DNA of 64,000 nucleotides from Variovorax atrisoli 110B. GTDB lineage: Bacteria; Pseudomonadota; Gammaproteobacteria; Burkholderiales; Burkholderiaceae_C. Where the stretch lies: the NCBI RefSeq assembly GCF_000382045.1, contig NZ_KB907460.1, positions 1 through 64,000 of the forward strand, read 5' to 3'. This document shows, piece after piece, positions 34,125 to 43,287 of this stretch. The translations under genes were made by a program, and so were the position numbers. A model generated the notes under the pieces. It saw only the letters and a list, made by a program, of their open reading frames with translations, was not told the DNA's origin and ran no database searches. Position 1 is the stretch's first letter. Every line of letters starts with the position of its first letter.

Positions 34125-36200
34125 ATGCACAGCATCCGACGCCATCTGGTGTGGCTGGTCGTGGCCGTGGTCGGCGCGTTCGCGCTGGGCACCGTGGCCC
34201 TGACCCGCGGCGAAAGCGTCAACGCCCTCTGGGTGGTGGCCGCCGCGATCTGCACCTATCTCATCGCCTACCGCTACTACAGCCTCTTCATCGCCGACAA
34301 GGTGCTGGGCCTGAACGGCAACCGCAAGACGCCGGCGCACCGCCACAACGACGGCCTGGACTACGTGCCGACCGACAAGAACGTGCTGTTCGGCCACCAT
34401 TTCGCGGCCATCGCGGGCGCGGGCCCGCTGGTGGGGCCGGTGCTGGCGGCGCAGATGGGCTACCTGCCCGGCCTGCTGTGGGTGCTGGCCGGCGTGGTGT
34501 TCGCCGGCGCGGTGCAGGACTTCATCGTGCTGTTCATCTCCACGCGGCGCGACGGCCGCTCGCTGGGCGACCTCGTCAAGCAGGAGATGGGGCCGGTGCC
34601 CGGCATGATCGCGCTGTTCGGCACCTTCATGATCATGATCATCATCCTCGCGGTGCTGGCGCTGATCGTGGTGAAGGCGCTGGCCGAATCGCCGTGGGGC
34701 ACCTTCACGGTGGCCGCGACCATTCCCGTGGCGCTCTTCATGGGCGTGTACCTGCGCTACATCCGCCCGGGGCGCATCGGCGAGGTGTCGCTGATCGGCT
34801 TCGTGCTGCTGATGCTCGCCATCTTCGGCGGCCAGGCCGTGAGCCAGAGCCCCGAATGGGCGCCGCTCTTCACCTTCGACGGCAAGGCGCTCACCTGGAT
34901 GCTGGTGGGCTACGGCTTCGTCGCCGCCAGCCTGCCCGTGTGGCTGCTGCTGGCGCCGCGCGACTACCTTTCGACCTTCCTGAAGATCGGCACCATCATC
35001 GCGCTGGCCATCGGCATCGTGTTCGTGATGCCCACGCTGCAGATGCCCGCCGTCACGCAGTTCGCGCAGGGCAACGGCCCGGTGTGGTCGGGCAGCCTGT
35101 TCCCGTTCCTGTTCATCACCATCGCCTGCGGCGCCGTCTCCGGCTTCCACGCGCTCATCTCCTCGGGCACCACGCCCAAGATGCTCGACAACGAGCGCCA
35201 CGCGCGCTTCATCGGTTACGGCGGCATGCTGGCGGAGTCCTTCGTCGCGGTGATGGCGCTGGTGGCGGCCTCGTGCATCGAGCCCGGCATCTACTTCGCG
35301 ATGAACAGTCCCGGCGCGCTGGTCGGCACCACCGCGCAGCAGGTGGCGGCCACGGTGTCGGGCTGGGGCTTCGTGATCACGCCCGAGATGCTGGTGCAGA
35401 CCGCCAGGGACGTGGGCGAGACCACCATCCTCGGGCGCACCGGCGGCGCGCCGACGCTGGCCGTGGGCATGGCCCACATCCTTCACCAGGCGATCGGCGG
35501 GCAGGCCATGATGGCCTTCTGGTACCACTTCGCGATCCTGTTCGAGGCGCTCTTCATCCTCACGGCGGTCGATGCTGGCACCCGCGCGGGCCGCTTCATG
35601 CTGCAGGACCTGCTGGGCAGCTTCGTGCCCGCGCTCAAGCGCACCGACTCGCTGCCGGCCAACCTCGTCGCCACCGCGCTGTGCGTGGCGGCCTGGGGCT
35701 ACTTCCTGTACCAGGGCGTGGTCGATCCGCTGGGCGGCATCAATACGCTGTGGCCGCTCTTCGGCATCTCCAACCAGATGCTGGCCGCGGTGGCGCTGAT
35801 GCTGGGCGTGGTGGTGCTGTTCCGCATGAAGCGCGAGCGCTATGCGTGGGTGGCCATCGCGCCGGCCGCATGGCTGCTGGCGTGCACGCTCACGGCGGGC
35901 TGGCAGAAGATCTTCTCGTCCGACCCGAAGATCGGCTTCCTCTCGCACGCAGCCAAGTACACCGAAGGCATCGCCAACGGCGTGCTGGTGGCGCCGGCCA
36001 AGACGCCCGAAGCGATGTCGCGCATCGTGTTCAACGACCGCCTCGACGCCGCGCTGTGCGCGCTCTTCATCTTCGTGGTGCTGAGCGTGCTGGTCTACAG
36101 CATCAAGGCCTGCATCGCGGCGCGCGCGGCCAACCGCCCGACGACGCAGGAAACGCCGTTCGAACCCATGGGCGCCGCCGCCGCGACGCCCGCCCACTGA
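34125..36200 (+). CDS. cstA: CstA-family peptide/pyruvate transporter
   Basis: The 691-residue inner-membrane protein has about 16 hydrophobic segments and the CstA family blocks: NDGLDYVPTDKNVLFGHHFAAIAGAGPLVGPVLAAQ, then the GFHALISSGTTPKML region. CstA proteins take up peptides or pyruvate during carbon limitation. A strong AAGGAGA site precedes the ATG at 34125; a longer frame upstream is not needed. The small YbdD-like gene follows four bases later, the usual pairing. Confidence 0.92.
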   Translation: MHSIRRHLVWLVVAVVGAFALGTVALTRGESVNALWVVAAAICTYLIAYRYYSLFIADKVLGLNGNRKTPAHRHNDGLDYVPTDKNVLFGHHFAAIAGAGPLVGPVLAAQMGYLPGLLWVLAGVVFAGAVQDFIVLFISTRRDGRSLGDLVKQEMGPVPGMIALFGTFMIMIIILAVLALIVVKALAESPWGTFTVAATIPVALFMGVYLRYIRPGRIGEVSLIGFVLLMLAIFGGQAVSQSPEWAPLFTFDGKALTWMLVGYGFVAASLPVWLLLAPRDYLSTFLKIGTIIALAIGIVFVMPTLQMPAVTQFAQGNGPVWSGSLFPFLFITIACGAVSGFHALISSGTTPKMLDNERHARFIGYGGMLAESFVAVMALVAASCIEPGIYFAMNSPGALVGTTAQQVAATVSGWGFVITPEMLVQTARDVGETTILGRTGGAPTLAVGMAHILHQAIGGQAMMAFWYHFAILFEALFILTAVDAGTRAGRFMLQDLLGSFVPALKRTDSLPANLVATALCVAAWGYFLYQGVVDPLGGINTLWPLFGISNQMLAAVALMLGVVVLFRMKRERYAWVAIAPAAWLLACTLTAGWQKIFSSDPKIGFLSHAAKYTEGIANGVLVAPAKTPEAMSRIVFNDRLDAALCALFIFVVLSVLVYSIKACIAARAANRPTTQETPFEPMGAAAATPAH

Positions 36201-36204
36201 AGCC

Positions 36205-36411
36205 ATGGGCCTCGCATTGCCGGAAGCCGGGCGCTACTTCGCGCGCTCGCTCAAGCAGTCGCTGCGGCTCATGGTCGGGCTGCCCGACTACGACGCCTAC
36301 CTGACCCACATGGCGGCCACCCACCCCGAGCGGCCGCCGATGAGCTACGAGGCCTTCTTCCGCGAGCGGCTGGAAGCGCGCTACGGGGCCGGCAAGGGGC
36401 GCTGCTGCTGA
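36205..36411 (+). CDS. YbdD/YjiX family small protein, CstA partner
   Basis: The 68-residue protein has the family pattern LKQSLRLMVGLPDYDAYLTHMAATHPERPPMSYEAFFRERLEARYG with a Cys-Cys end. It is encoded four bases after cstA, as the homologues are in many proteobacteria, where the small protein is needed for transporter activity. Confidence 0.88.
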   Translation: MGLALPEAGRYFARSLKQSLRLMVGLPDYDAYLTHMAATHPERPPMSYEAFFRERLEARYGAGKGRCC

Positions 36412-36536
36412 GCCGAACGCGGGATTGCGTTACAGCTCTTTCCGATCGAAGCCCCGTCCAGCGGGATGGACGGAGCCGATCCCCAGGCCTAGAGTCCCCT
36501 CCATGTCCACGGCCCCTGGCTGGCATGGAGGGCGAT

Positions 36537-37340
36537 ATGTCGCAGGATCCCTTTGCAGACTTCAAGAACCGGCAGCGCGAGATGTGGTCGACCTTCGCGC
36601 CGACCGCCATGTTCACCACGCCGGTGGCCGGGCATCTCGTCCGGTTCGCGCAGATCGCCGAGGGCGAGTCGGTGCTGGACGTGGGCACCGGCACGGGCGT
36701 CGTGGCCGTCACCGCGGCTCGCCGCGGCGCACGCGTCACGGGCCTCGACCTCACGCCTGAACTGATCGAGGCCGCGCGCGAGAACGCCGGCATCTCCGGG
36801 CACGGCGACATCGCCTGGACCGAGGGAGATGCCGAGAACCTCCCGTACGCCGATGCCTCCTTCGACGTGGTGCTCAGCCAGTTCGGCCACATGTTCGCGC
36901 CGCGGCCCGAAGTCGCCGTGGCCGAGATGCGCCGCGTGCTCAAGCCCGGCGGCCGGATCGCCTTCGCCACCTGGCCGCCCGAGCACTTCGTGGGCCGCAT
37001 GTTCGCCTTCATCGGGCGCAACTCGCCGCCACCTCCGGCCGGCGCGTCGCCGCCACCGCAATGGGGCAACCCCGGCATCGTCACGGAGCGCTTGGGGCCG
37101 CACTTCGAGGTGCCGTTCTTCGACCGCGGCACCATGCACTTCCCGGCTCTGAGCATCGGCCACTTCCGCCTGTTCCTGGAGCGCTCGGTCGGCCCGATGC
37201 GCAAGCTCGTGGAGGGCCTCGCCGCCGATCCGACGAAGCTCGCCGCGCTGCGGGCCGAATTCGATGCGCTCGCCGAGCCCTACTACGTCGACAACGTGGT
37301 GCACCAGAGCTACCTGCTGACGCGCGCGCGGGCACGCTGA
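36537..37340 (+). CDS. Class I SAM-dependent methyltransferase
   Basis: The 267-residue protein has motif I VLDVGTGTGVVAVTAA near residue 47, motif II FDVVLSQFGHMFAP and the LKPGGRIAF strand. It belongs to the UbiE/Methyltransf_11 group and resembles the methyltransferase at 14920 in layout. GGAGGG immediately upstream favours the ATG at 36537 over one 12 bases earlier. A Pro-rich loop lies near residues 160-178. The substrate is unknown. Confidence 0.82.
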   Translation: MSQDPFADFKNRQREMWSTFAPTAMFTTPVAGHLVRFAQIAEGESVLDVGTGTGVVAVTAARRGARVTGLDLTPELIEAARENAGISGHGDIAWTEGDAENLPYADASFDVVLSQFGHMFAPRPEVAVAEMRRVLKPGGRIAFATWPPEHFVGRMFAFIGRNSPPPPAGASPPPQWGNPGIVTERLGPHFEVPFFDRGTMHFPALSIGHFRLFLERSVGPMRKLVEGLAADPTKLAALRAEFDALAEPYYVDNVVHQSYLLTRARAR

Positions 37341-37460
37341 CCGCCCGCGGTGAAGCGGGCTCAGCCTGCGCCTGAGGCCGGCTGCGCCAATTCCAGCTTT
37401 TCCGATCGGCCCGGCAGCGCGACGATGCCTCCACGACAACAACATCCGTGGAGCGCATCG

Positions 37461-37889
37461 ATGCCATCCGAACAACTCGACCTCGGCCGGATGACCGGCC
37501 TCTCGCTTCGCTTGCGTGTGGTGCTTTCGGGCGTGCTGATGCTGGCGGCCGCGATCAGCGCGGCGCGTCCTTCGGGCGCGGACATCGACCTGCAGGCCGA
37601 GCAGCGCTTCCAGCTCGCGCTCGAGGCCCAGGCCGCGCGCGACTATCGCGCCATGCTCCAGCACCTGCGCGACGCCGCCACCGACGGCCACGCCGAGGCA
37701 CAGGAGATGCTGGGCATGGTGCTGATGACCGGGCCCGCGCTCTACGGCAGTGCCGTGAAGGCCGACCGCTGCGAGGCCGGCGAGTGGATGCGCCGCGCGG
37801 CAGTGCAGGGCAGCGAGACGGCGAAGGTGCAGCTGACCTTCCTGAACCGCCTGCGCAGCTCGCCCGACGGCCGCCGCGCCTGCGGCTGA
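37461..37889 (+). CDS. Secreted Sel1/TPR-like small protein
   Basis: The 142-residue product has an N-terminal hydrophobic segment (about 14-32) that looks like a signal peptide or anchor. A Sel1-like helical repeat region follows (ARDYRAMLQHLRDAATDGHAEAQEMLGMVL and AGEWMRRAAVQGSETAKVQL). Sel1 repeats mediate protein contacts. The start at 37461 keeps the signal near the N-terminus; the frame is open upstream to 37350. Function unknown. Confidence 0.65.
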   Translation: MPSEQLDLGRMTGLSLRLRVVLSGVLMLAAAISAARPSGADIDLQAEQRFQLALEAQAARDYRAMLQHLRDAATDGHAEAQEMLGMVLMTGPALYGSAVKADRCEAGEWMRRAAVQGSETAKVQLTFLNRLRSSPDGRRACG

Positions 37890-37986
37890 AGGGCCGGGCG
37901 CCCGATCGCGGGCAAAGGCGCCGTCTGACGTCGGCCTGCCGGGGAGGCCGCTAGGCTGGGGCTCTTCCATCGGAGGCACGAGCAAG

Positions 37987-38571
37987 ATGAAGAGACACCC
38001 GAAATATCCACTGGCCGGCCCGGCTCTTGTCATCGCCGCAGGCGTGGCGACGATGCTCCTCGTCGCCGGGTGCGCGGTGTCGCCGCCCACCATTCCCACG
38101 GCGAAGCAGGTCGACCTGCAGCGCTTCATGGGCGACTGGTACGTGATCGGCAACATTCCGACACGGCCCGAGCGCGATGCCTTCAATGCGGTGGAGTCGT
38201 ACACGCTGCAGCCCGACGGCCGCATCGACACGCGCTTCCGCTACCGCGAAGGCGGCTTCGACGGCCCGCTGAAGACGATGAACCCTGTCGGCCGCGTGGT
38301 GCCCGGCACCGGCAACGCGGTGTGGGGCATGCAGTTCGTGTGGCCGGTGAAGGCGGAGTACGTGATCGTCGACGTCGACAAGGACTACGGTTTGACGATC
38401 ATCGGCCGCAGCAAGCGCGACTACGCCTGGATCATGGCGCGCACGCCCAGCATTCCCGAGCCGGCCTACGAGGCGGCGGTCGCGCGCCTCAAGGGGCTTG
38501 GCTACTCGGTGGAGAACCTGCGCCGCGTGCCGCAGCGCTGGCCCGAGGAACAGGCCGGCGCGTCGAAGTAG
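37987..38571 (+). CDS. Outer-membrane lipocalin lipoprotein, Blc-like
   Basis: The 194-residue precursor has a lipoprotein signal with lipobox VAGC (Cys near residue 29). The lipocalin motif FMGDWYVIGNIP matches the GxW signature; the late IVDVDKDYGLTIIGRSKRDYAWIMAR block is typical of bacterial lipocalins. It would bind fatty acids or lysophospholipids at the outer membrane. It is convergent with the metC-like gene, 15 bases apart. Confidence 0.9.
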   Translation: MKRHPKYPLAGPALVIAAGVATMLLVAGCAVSPPTIPTAKQVDLQRFMGDWYVIGNIPTRPERDAFNAVESYTLQPDGRIDTRFRYREGGFDGPLKTMNPVGRVVPGTGNAVWGMQFVWPVKAEYVIVDVDKDYGLTIIGRSKRDYAWIMARTPSIPEPAYEAAVARLKGLGYSVENLRRVPQRWPEEQAGASK

Positions 38572-38586
38572 CCGCTACGTTCCGGC

Positions 38587-39789
38587 TCAGGCCGAGGCCA
38601 TCGCCTCGAAGCCGCGCGCCAGGTCCGCCATGAGGTCCTGCGGCGATTCCAGGCCGATGTGCAGCCGCACCACCGCGCCACGCCGGCTCCAGTCCGTCAC
38701 GCTGCGCGCGGCGCGCATGTTGGTCCAGGCGACGAGGCTCTCGTAGCCGCCCCAGGACGAGCCGCGTCCGAAGAGGCCGAGGGCGTCGACGAAGCGCTCC
38801 ACGGCCGGGTTCGCGGTGCCGGGCTTCAGCTCGATGGAGATCAGTCCGTTCGTGCCGCTGCAGTCGCGCTTCCAGATCTCGTGGCCCGGATGCTGCGGCA
38901 GCGCTGGGCAGAACACGGTCTCGACCTCTGGGCGCTGCTGGAGCCATCGCGCCACTTCCAGCGCATGCCTCTCGTGCACCTGCAGCCGCGCCGACAGCGT
39001 GCGCATGCCGCGCAGCACCAGCCATGCGTCGTCGGGGCTCACGGTCATGCCGAAGGCGTCGCAGCGCTCGTTGAGCGGGCGCCACGCGGCCTCGGTGGTG
39101 GCGACGGTGCCCATCATCACATCGGAGTGGCCCGAGAGGTACTTGGTCGCGGCCATCGTCGAGATGTCGGCGCCCAGCGCGAGCGGGCGGTACTGGACGC
39201 CCGAGCCCCAGGTGTTGTCGGCCGCGAGCAGGGCGCCGCGCGCGTGCGCCAGCTCGGCAAGCCTGGGCAGGTCGCACATCTCGTAGACCAGCGAGCCGGG
39301 GCATTCGGCATACACGAGGCGCGTGTTCGGCTCGAACAGTTCCTCGATGCCGCTGCCGTCCGCCGCGAAGAAGCTGCTGCGGATGCCGTAGGGCTCTAGG
39401 AAGGAATGCACGAGGTTGCGCGTGGGCTCGTACACGCTGTCGGACATCAGCACGTGGTCGCCCGGCTTCAGGTACGACAGCAGCACCATGCCGATGGCCG
39501 CGAGGCCGGTCGGGAAGAGCCGCGTGCGCCAGGCGCCCTCGAGCTCGCTCACCGCGTCCTCCAGGGCGAAGGTGGTGGGCGTGCCGCGCGCGCCGTAGCT
39601 GAAGACGCGCTCCTCGTCGCGGCGCGTGCGTGCGTCGCGCATGGCGCCCACGCTGTCGAAGAGCACGGTGCTGGCGCGCACCAGCGGCGTGTTGACGGGA
39701 ACGCCGCCGGCATGGGACGGGGCCTTGCCGGTGCGGGTGAGCCGGGTGTCCAGCGTCAGGCCGGATGAAGCGTGGTGCGAGTCGGGCAT
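38587..39789 (-). CDS. metC: PLP-dependent cystathionine beta-lyase
   Basis: The 400-residue Cys/Met metabolism enzyme has the PLP lysine in TMAATKYLSGHSD, the aromatic stacking region YEPTRN and the C-terminal RLHIGLESPQDLMADL block. MetC-type enzymes cleave cystathionine to homocysteine, pyruvate and ammonia. Other beta-lyase substrates, such as cysteine or cysteine conjugates, are possible. It lies 47 bases after the TctC-type gene on the same strand and may share a transcript with the sulfur-related genes upstream. Confidence 0.85.
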   Translation of the reverse strand: MPDSHHASSGLTLDTRLTRTGKAPSHAGGVPVNTPLVRASTVLFDSVGAMRDARTRRDEERVFSYGARGTPTTFALEDAVSELEGAWRTRLFPTGLAAIGMVLLSYLKPGDHVLMSDSVYEPTRNLVHSFLEPYGIRSSFFAADGSGIEELFEPNTRLVYAECPGSLVYEMCDLPRLAELAHARGALLAADNTWGSGVQYRPLALGADISTMAATKYLSGHSDVMMGTVATTEAAWRPLNERCDAFGMTVSPDDAWLVLRGMRTLSARLQVHERHALEVARWLQQRPEVETVFCPALPQHPGHEIWKRDCSGTNGLISIELKPGTANPAVERFVDALGLFGRGSSWGGYESLVAWTNMRAARSVTDWSRRGAVVRLHIGLESPQDLMADLARGFEAMASA

Positions 39790-39836
39790 CGTGTTCTGGC
39801 GGGGAAGGGAAAGCAGGGGCCGCTATGTTGCTTCAA

Positions 39837-40856
39837 TCAGTCGGCGCGCGCACCCGAAAGCTTGACGATGCGCGACCAGCGCTCGATGTCCTGCTTCAGC
39901 TGCGCCGCGAAGGCCTCGGGCGTGCTCGCCACCACCTCGCTGCCGCCGTCGGTGACCAGCTTGCTCACTTCGGGAAGGCGCAGCGTGCGCACGATGGCTT
40001 CGTTGAGGAAGGCCACGCGCTCGGGCGGGGTGCCGGCCGGCGCGAAGAAGCCGTACCAGTCCTCGAAGCGCGCGCCGTTGTAGCCCAGCTCTTCCAGCGT
40101 GGGCACCTTCGCGAACACGCCGATGCGCCGCGGGCTGGTCACGGCCAGCACGCGCAGCTTGCCGTTCTGCACGAAGCCGGCCACCGAGGCGGTGGATGTG
40201 ACCATCAGGTCGACCTGCCCGCCGATCAGGTCGGTCAGCGCCGGGCCGGCACCCTTGTAGGGCACGTGCGTCATCTCCACGCCGTTGTCCTTGGCGAGCA
40301 CCACGCCCACCAGGTGCGAGAGCGTGCCGTTGCCCGGCGTCGCGTAGGTCACCTTGCCGGGGCTGGCCTTGGCCTTGGCGGCGAGGTCGGCGAAGCTCTT
40401 GATGGGCGAGTTGGCCTCCACCACCAGCGCGAGCGGCGCGGCGTTGATCTGCGTGATGGGCACGAAGTTCTTGACCGGGTCGAAGCCCGGCGAGCCATAC
40501 AGCGTGGGGTTCACCGCCATGATCGACACCTGCGAGGTGAGCACGGTGTAGCCGTCGGGCTTGGCGTCGGCCACCGCCTTGGCGCCGATGTTGCCGCCCG
40601 CCCCGCCGCGGTTGTCGACCAGCGCGGCCTGTCCCATGATCTCCGGCAGCTTGGTGGTGACCAGGCGCGCCGTCGCGTCGTTGCCGCCGCCCGGCGGGAA
40701 GGGCGAGATGAACTTCACCGGCTGCGACGGAAAGCCGTTGCGCGGCGCCATCGGGTCGGCGGTGGCTGGCTGCAGCGCGAGCGCCGAGAGCCAGGCGGCT
40801 GCGACGGCAAGTCGGGCGATGTGGGCGATGTGCGGGATGCGGCTGGCGAACGGCAT
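39837..40856 (-). CDS. TctC-family tripartite tricarboxylate receptor
   Basis: The 339-residue secreted protein has a signal peptide ending near ATADP. The Bug/TctC fold shows PVKFISPFPPGGGNDATAR, VDNRGGAGGNIGAKAVADAKPDGYT and GVEMTHVPYKGAGPALTDLIGGQVD. Burkholderiales carry many such orphan receptors; no TctA/TctB genes are in the window. It lies in a run with rhodanese and cysteine-dioxygenase-like genes, so its ligand may be a sulfur-containing acid, which is inference. Confidence 0.9.
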   Translation of the reverse strand: MPFASRIPHIAHIARLAVAAAWLSALALQPATADPMAPRNGFPSQPVKFISPFPPGGGNDATARLVTTKLPEIMGQAALVDNRGGAGGNIGAKAVADAKPDGYTVLTSQVSIMAVNPTLYGSPGFDPVKNFVPITQINAAPLALVVEANSPIKSFADLAAKAKASPGKVTYATPGNGTLSHLVGVVLAKDNGVEMTHVPYKGAGPALTDLIGGQVDLMVTSTASVAGFVQNGKLRVLAVTSPRRIGVFAKVPTLEELGYNGARFEDWYGFFAPAGTPPERVAFLNEAIVRTLRLPEVSKLVTDGGSEVVASTPEAFAAQLKQDIERWSRIVKLSGARAD

Positions 40857-40920
40857 GACGGAACTCCTGGGGCTGGGAACTGACAAGGACGAACGAAAGG
40901 CGGGGCGGAAGAAGGACGGC

Positions 40921-42498
40921 TCAGGCGTGGGGCGCTGGCAGCCGGAAGGCGGCGCGCTCCTGCGCGTCGAGTTGGGCGACGAGGCCGGTCTCCCAGGCGA
41001 GGTAGCGCCGTGCGGCCTCCTTGTTGCCGTCGTGCCGGTCGTGCACGAAGAACAGGTAGTCGATGCAGTCCGCATCGGCTGGCAGTTCGGGCGTGGCTTC
41101 CACCGGCAGGCCGGCGGCGCTCCAGGCGGCCAGGCCGCCGGCAAGCAGCAGCGGGGCGGGCGAGATGCCCGCGAGTTCGGAGGCGGCGGCCCAGGCGGCG
41201 AGCGCGGCTTCGTCGGCCACCAGCACGATCTGGCGCGTCTCGCCTTGCAGGTCGGCGGCGAGGCGAGGCCGGATCGACCAGCGCGCCTGCGCGATGTGGC
41301 CGGCGCGAAACTGCATGCTGCCGCGCAGGTCGACCACCGCCACGTCGTTGCGCTCGATGCGCGCGGCGAGCGTCTTCGCATCGATGGCGCCGAGCGCGGG
41401 TGCGGCAGGCGCTTCTGCCGGCGCAAGGGCGAGCCCGCTCTCCAGCCCGCCTTCGAGCACGCTTGCGTCGTGCCCCATCTGCCGCAGCCAGCTCGCGACG
41501 GTGGGTGCGCGCACGCCGTCGCTGTCGAACAGCACCAGCCGCGTACCGCGCACGCCGAAATACTGGTCGCCGGCCTGCATCAGCTGGCCGCCCGGCGTGT
41601 GCTGCGCGCCGGGCAGGGTGCCGGCCGCGAATTCCTCCGGCGTGCGCACGTCGCAGAGGAACAGGCTTCGGCTCGCGTCGTCGGCCCACTGGCGCACGGT
41701 CTGCGCGTTCACGGTGGGCACGTCGAAGCGCGCGGCCAGCGCCTTCGCGGCGGGGCGCAGGTCGGTGTTGCCGCTGTCGTCGGCATAGCGCTGTGTGCCG
41801 CCGTGCTCCAGCGTGTGGTCGTTGAGGTACCAGCCCTGCGTGCCGTTCTCCAGCGCATACACCGGGTTGGGCAGGCCGAGGTTGATGAGCGTCTGCGCGC
41901 CGATGATGCTGCGCGTGCGGCCCGCGCAGTTGATGACGATGGGCGTGGTGGTGTCGGGCACCAGCCGGCGCACGCGGAAGGCCAGCTCGCCGTTGGGGCA
42001 GCAGGTGGCGCCGGGGATGTTCATCTTGCGGAACTCGCTGGCGGGGCGGCCGTCGAGCACCACCACCTTGTCCTTGCGCGCCAGCATGCCGGCCAGCTGG
42101 TCGGCGCTGACGCGGGGCGTGTGATAGGCCTCCTCGGCCAGCTCGCCGAAGGTCTTCGAAGGCAGGTTCACGCCCGCGAAGAGCACGTACCCCGCAGCCT
42201 TCCATGCGCGGGCGCCGCCCTGCAGCACGTGCACGTGGGTGTAGCCCAGCGCGGCGAGCCGTGCCGCGGCGCGCTCGGCGACCTCGCTGCCGTCGCCTTC
42301 GTCGTAGACCACCGTGCGCACGCCGCGGCGCGGCACGAGGCGCGGCGCGTCGATCTCCAGCCGGCTGAAGGGCAGGGGAATGCCGTAGAACAGGTGGGCC
42401 TCGCCGTACTGGCCGTGCTCGCGCACGTCGAGCAGCGCGATCTCGCCGCCGTCGTGCAGCCAGGATTTGAGGGTCTTCGGGTCGATGAAGAGAGTCAT
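40921..42498 (-). CDS. Four-domain rhodanese-like sulfurtransferase
   Basis: The 525-residue protein contains four rhodanese repeats, roughly 1-110, 125-240, 265-375 and 385-505. Only the second has an active-site Cys (VINCAGRTRS near residue 190). The corresponding loops of domains 1, 3 and 4 have Asp (VYDEGDGSE, LFDSDGVRA, LVADEAA). Domain 2 would carry persulfide and the others may be structural. No signal peptide is seen. It lies between the cysteine-dioxygenase-like and TctC genes on the same strand, consistent with oxidation and transfer of organic sulfur. Confidence 0.88.
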   Translation of the reverse strand: MTLFIDPKTLKSWLHDGGEIALLDVREHGQYGEAHLFYGIPLPFSRLEIDAPRLVPRRGVRTVVYDEGDGSEVAERAAARLAALGYTHVHVLQGGARAWKAAGYVLFAGVNLPSKTFGELAEEAYHTPRVSADQLAGMLARKDKVVVLDGRPASEFRKMNIPGATCCPNGELAFRVRRLVPDTTTPIVINCAGRTRSIIGAQTLINLGLPNPVYALENGTQGWYLNDHTLEHGGTQRYADDSGNTDLRPAAKALAARFDVPTVNAQTVRQWADDASRSLFLCDVRTPEEFAAGTLPGAQHTPGGQLMQAGDQYFGVRGTRLVLFDSDGVRAPTVASWLRQMGHDASVLEGGLESGLALAPAEAPAAPALGAIDAKTLAARIERNDVAVVDLRGSMQFRAGHIAQARWSIRPRLAADLQGETRQIVLVADEAALAAWAAASELAGISPAPLLLAGGLAAWSAAGLPVEATPELPADADCIDYLFFVHDRHDGNKEAARRYLAWETGLVAQLDAQERAAFRLPAPHA

Positions 42499-42585
42499 GA
42501 GAGCGGGTCGTTGGGACGAACGAATTCCTGCGAGGCCGCCAGTGCGGCCCGCACGAAGAACGGGAACGGGTGAAAGGAAGAGCGG

Positions 42586-43179
42586 CTAGCGGCGCGTCTG
42601 CACGCCGATGCCCATGGTCTGGTACGTGCCCGCTTCCAGGTCGTAGGCGGTGCGGCTGTTCAGCGTCTCCAGCGCCCGGCCGTACATGTGCAGGTGGCGG
42701 ATGACCTGTTCGCCCTGGATCTCCACCGAGTGGATGTCCTCCGGCATCAGCGCGATGCCCTTGCCCGGCGCGACGACGACCAGCTCCGTCTGCTTCAGCC
42801 TGCCCACGCCCGGCACGCTGCCGTCGTCGGTGCGCTCGTACACGCGGTTGTGCTCGGTGCCTTCCACCGCAGCGATGCAGGCCCAGGTCGTGTGGTTGTG
42901 CGGAACGATCTTCTTGCCCGGGCGCATCACGTTCAGGTAGAGGGCGTAGCTCTGGTCCGGGTCTTCGGCGATCAGGTAGCGGGCCTGGTGCTCGCCGGCC
43001 TCGGGCGGCGGGAAGTCGGCGGCGCCCCAGTACTCGGTGCGCGCGGCCAGGCCCTGCAGCGCATCGAGCACCACGCCGAGCTTCTCGCGGGTGGGCTCGC
43101 CGCCGCCGATGGCCTTCTTCATGGTGGCGATGGACGCCTCGACGGCCTGGCTGCGTTGCTCGGACGGGGTGCTGCTCAT
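42586..43179 (-). CDS. Cysteine dioxygenase-like cupin
   Basis: The 197-residue thiol dioxygenase homologue has the iron ligands His94, His96 (PHNHTTW) and His150 (EDIHSVE). Arg67 in ARYLI aligns with the Arg that binds the carboxylate in true cysteine dioxygenases; the 3-mercaptopropionate type has Gln there. The substrate is therefore more likely cysteine than mercaptopropionate, but this is an alignment by eye. The first ligand motif is HNH rather than the common HDH. It is first in the sulfur-related run and divergent from a LysR gene. Confidence 0.8.
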   Translation of the reverse strand: MSSTPSEQRSQAVEASIATMKKAIGGGEPTREKLGVVLDALQGLAARTEYWGAADFPPPEAGEHQARYLIAEDPDQSYALYLNVMRPGKKIVPHNHTTWACIAAVEGTEHNRVYERTDDGSVPGVGRLKQTELVVVAPGKGIALMPEDIHSVEIQGEQVIRHLHMYGRALETLNSRTAYDLEAGTYQTMGIGVQTRR

Positions 43180-43287
43180 TCGGTCTTTCTCCAGTGGGGT
43201 TGCCTGTTCGATGTGCGTCCACTGTAGTGACGCAGGCATGACGCAACAATCCAGCTCGCGCAGGAAACACTTCAATAAAATTAATAC

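Noticed and set aside
34104..36206. 700-codon minus-strand open frame opposite cstA
   Set aside because: cstA on the plus strand has clear membrane helices and family motifs. The opposite frame is His/Arg/Asp-rich low-complexity translation without a plausible start signal.
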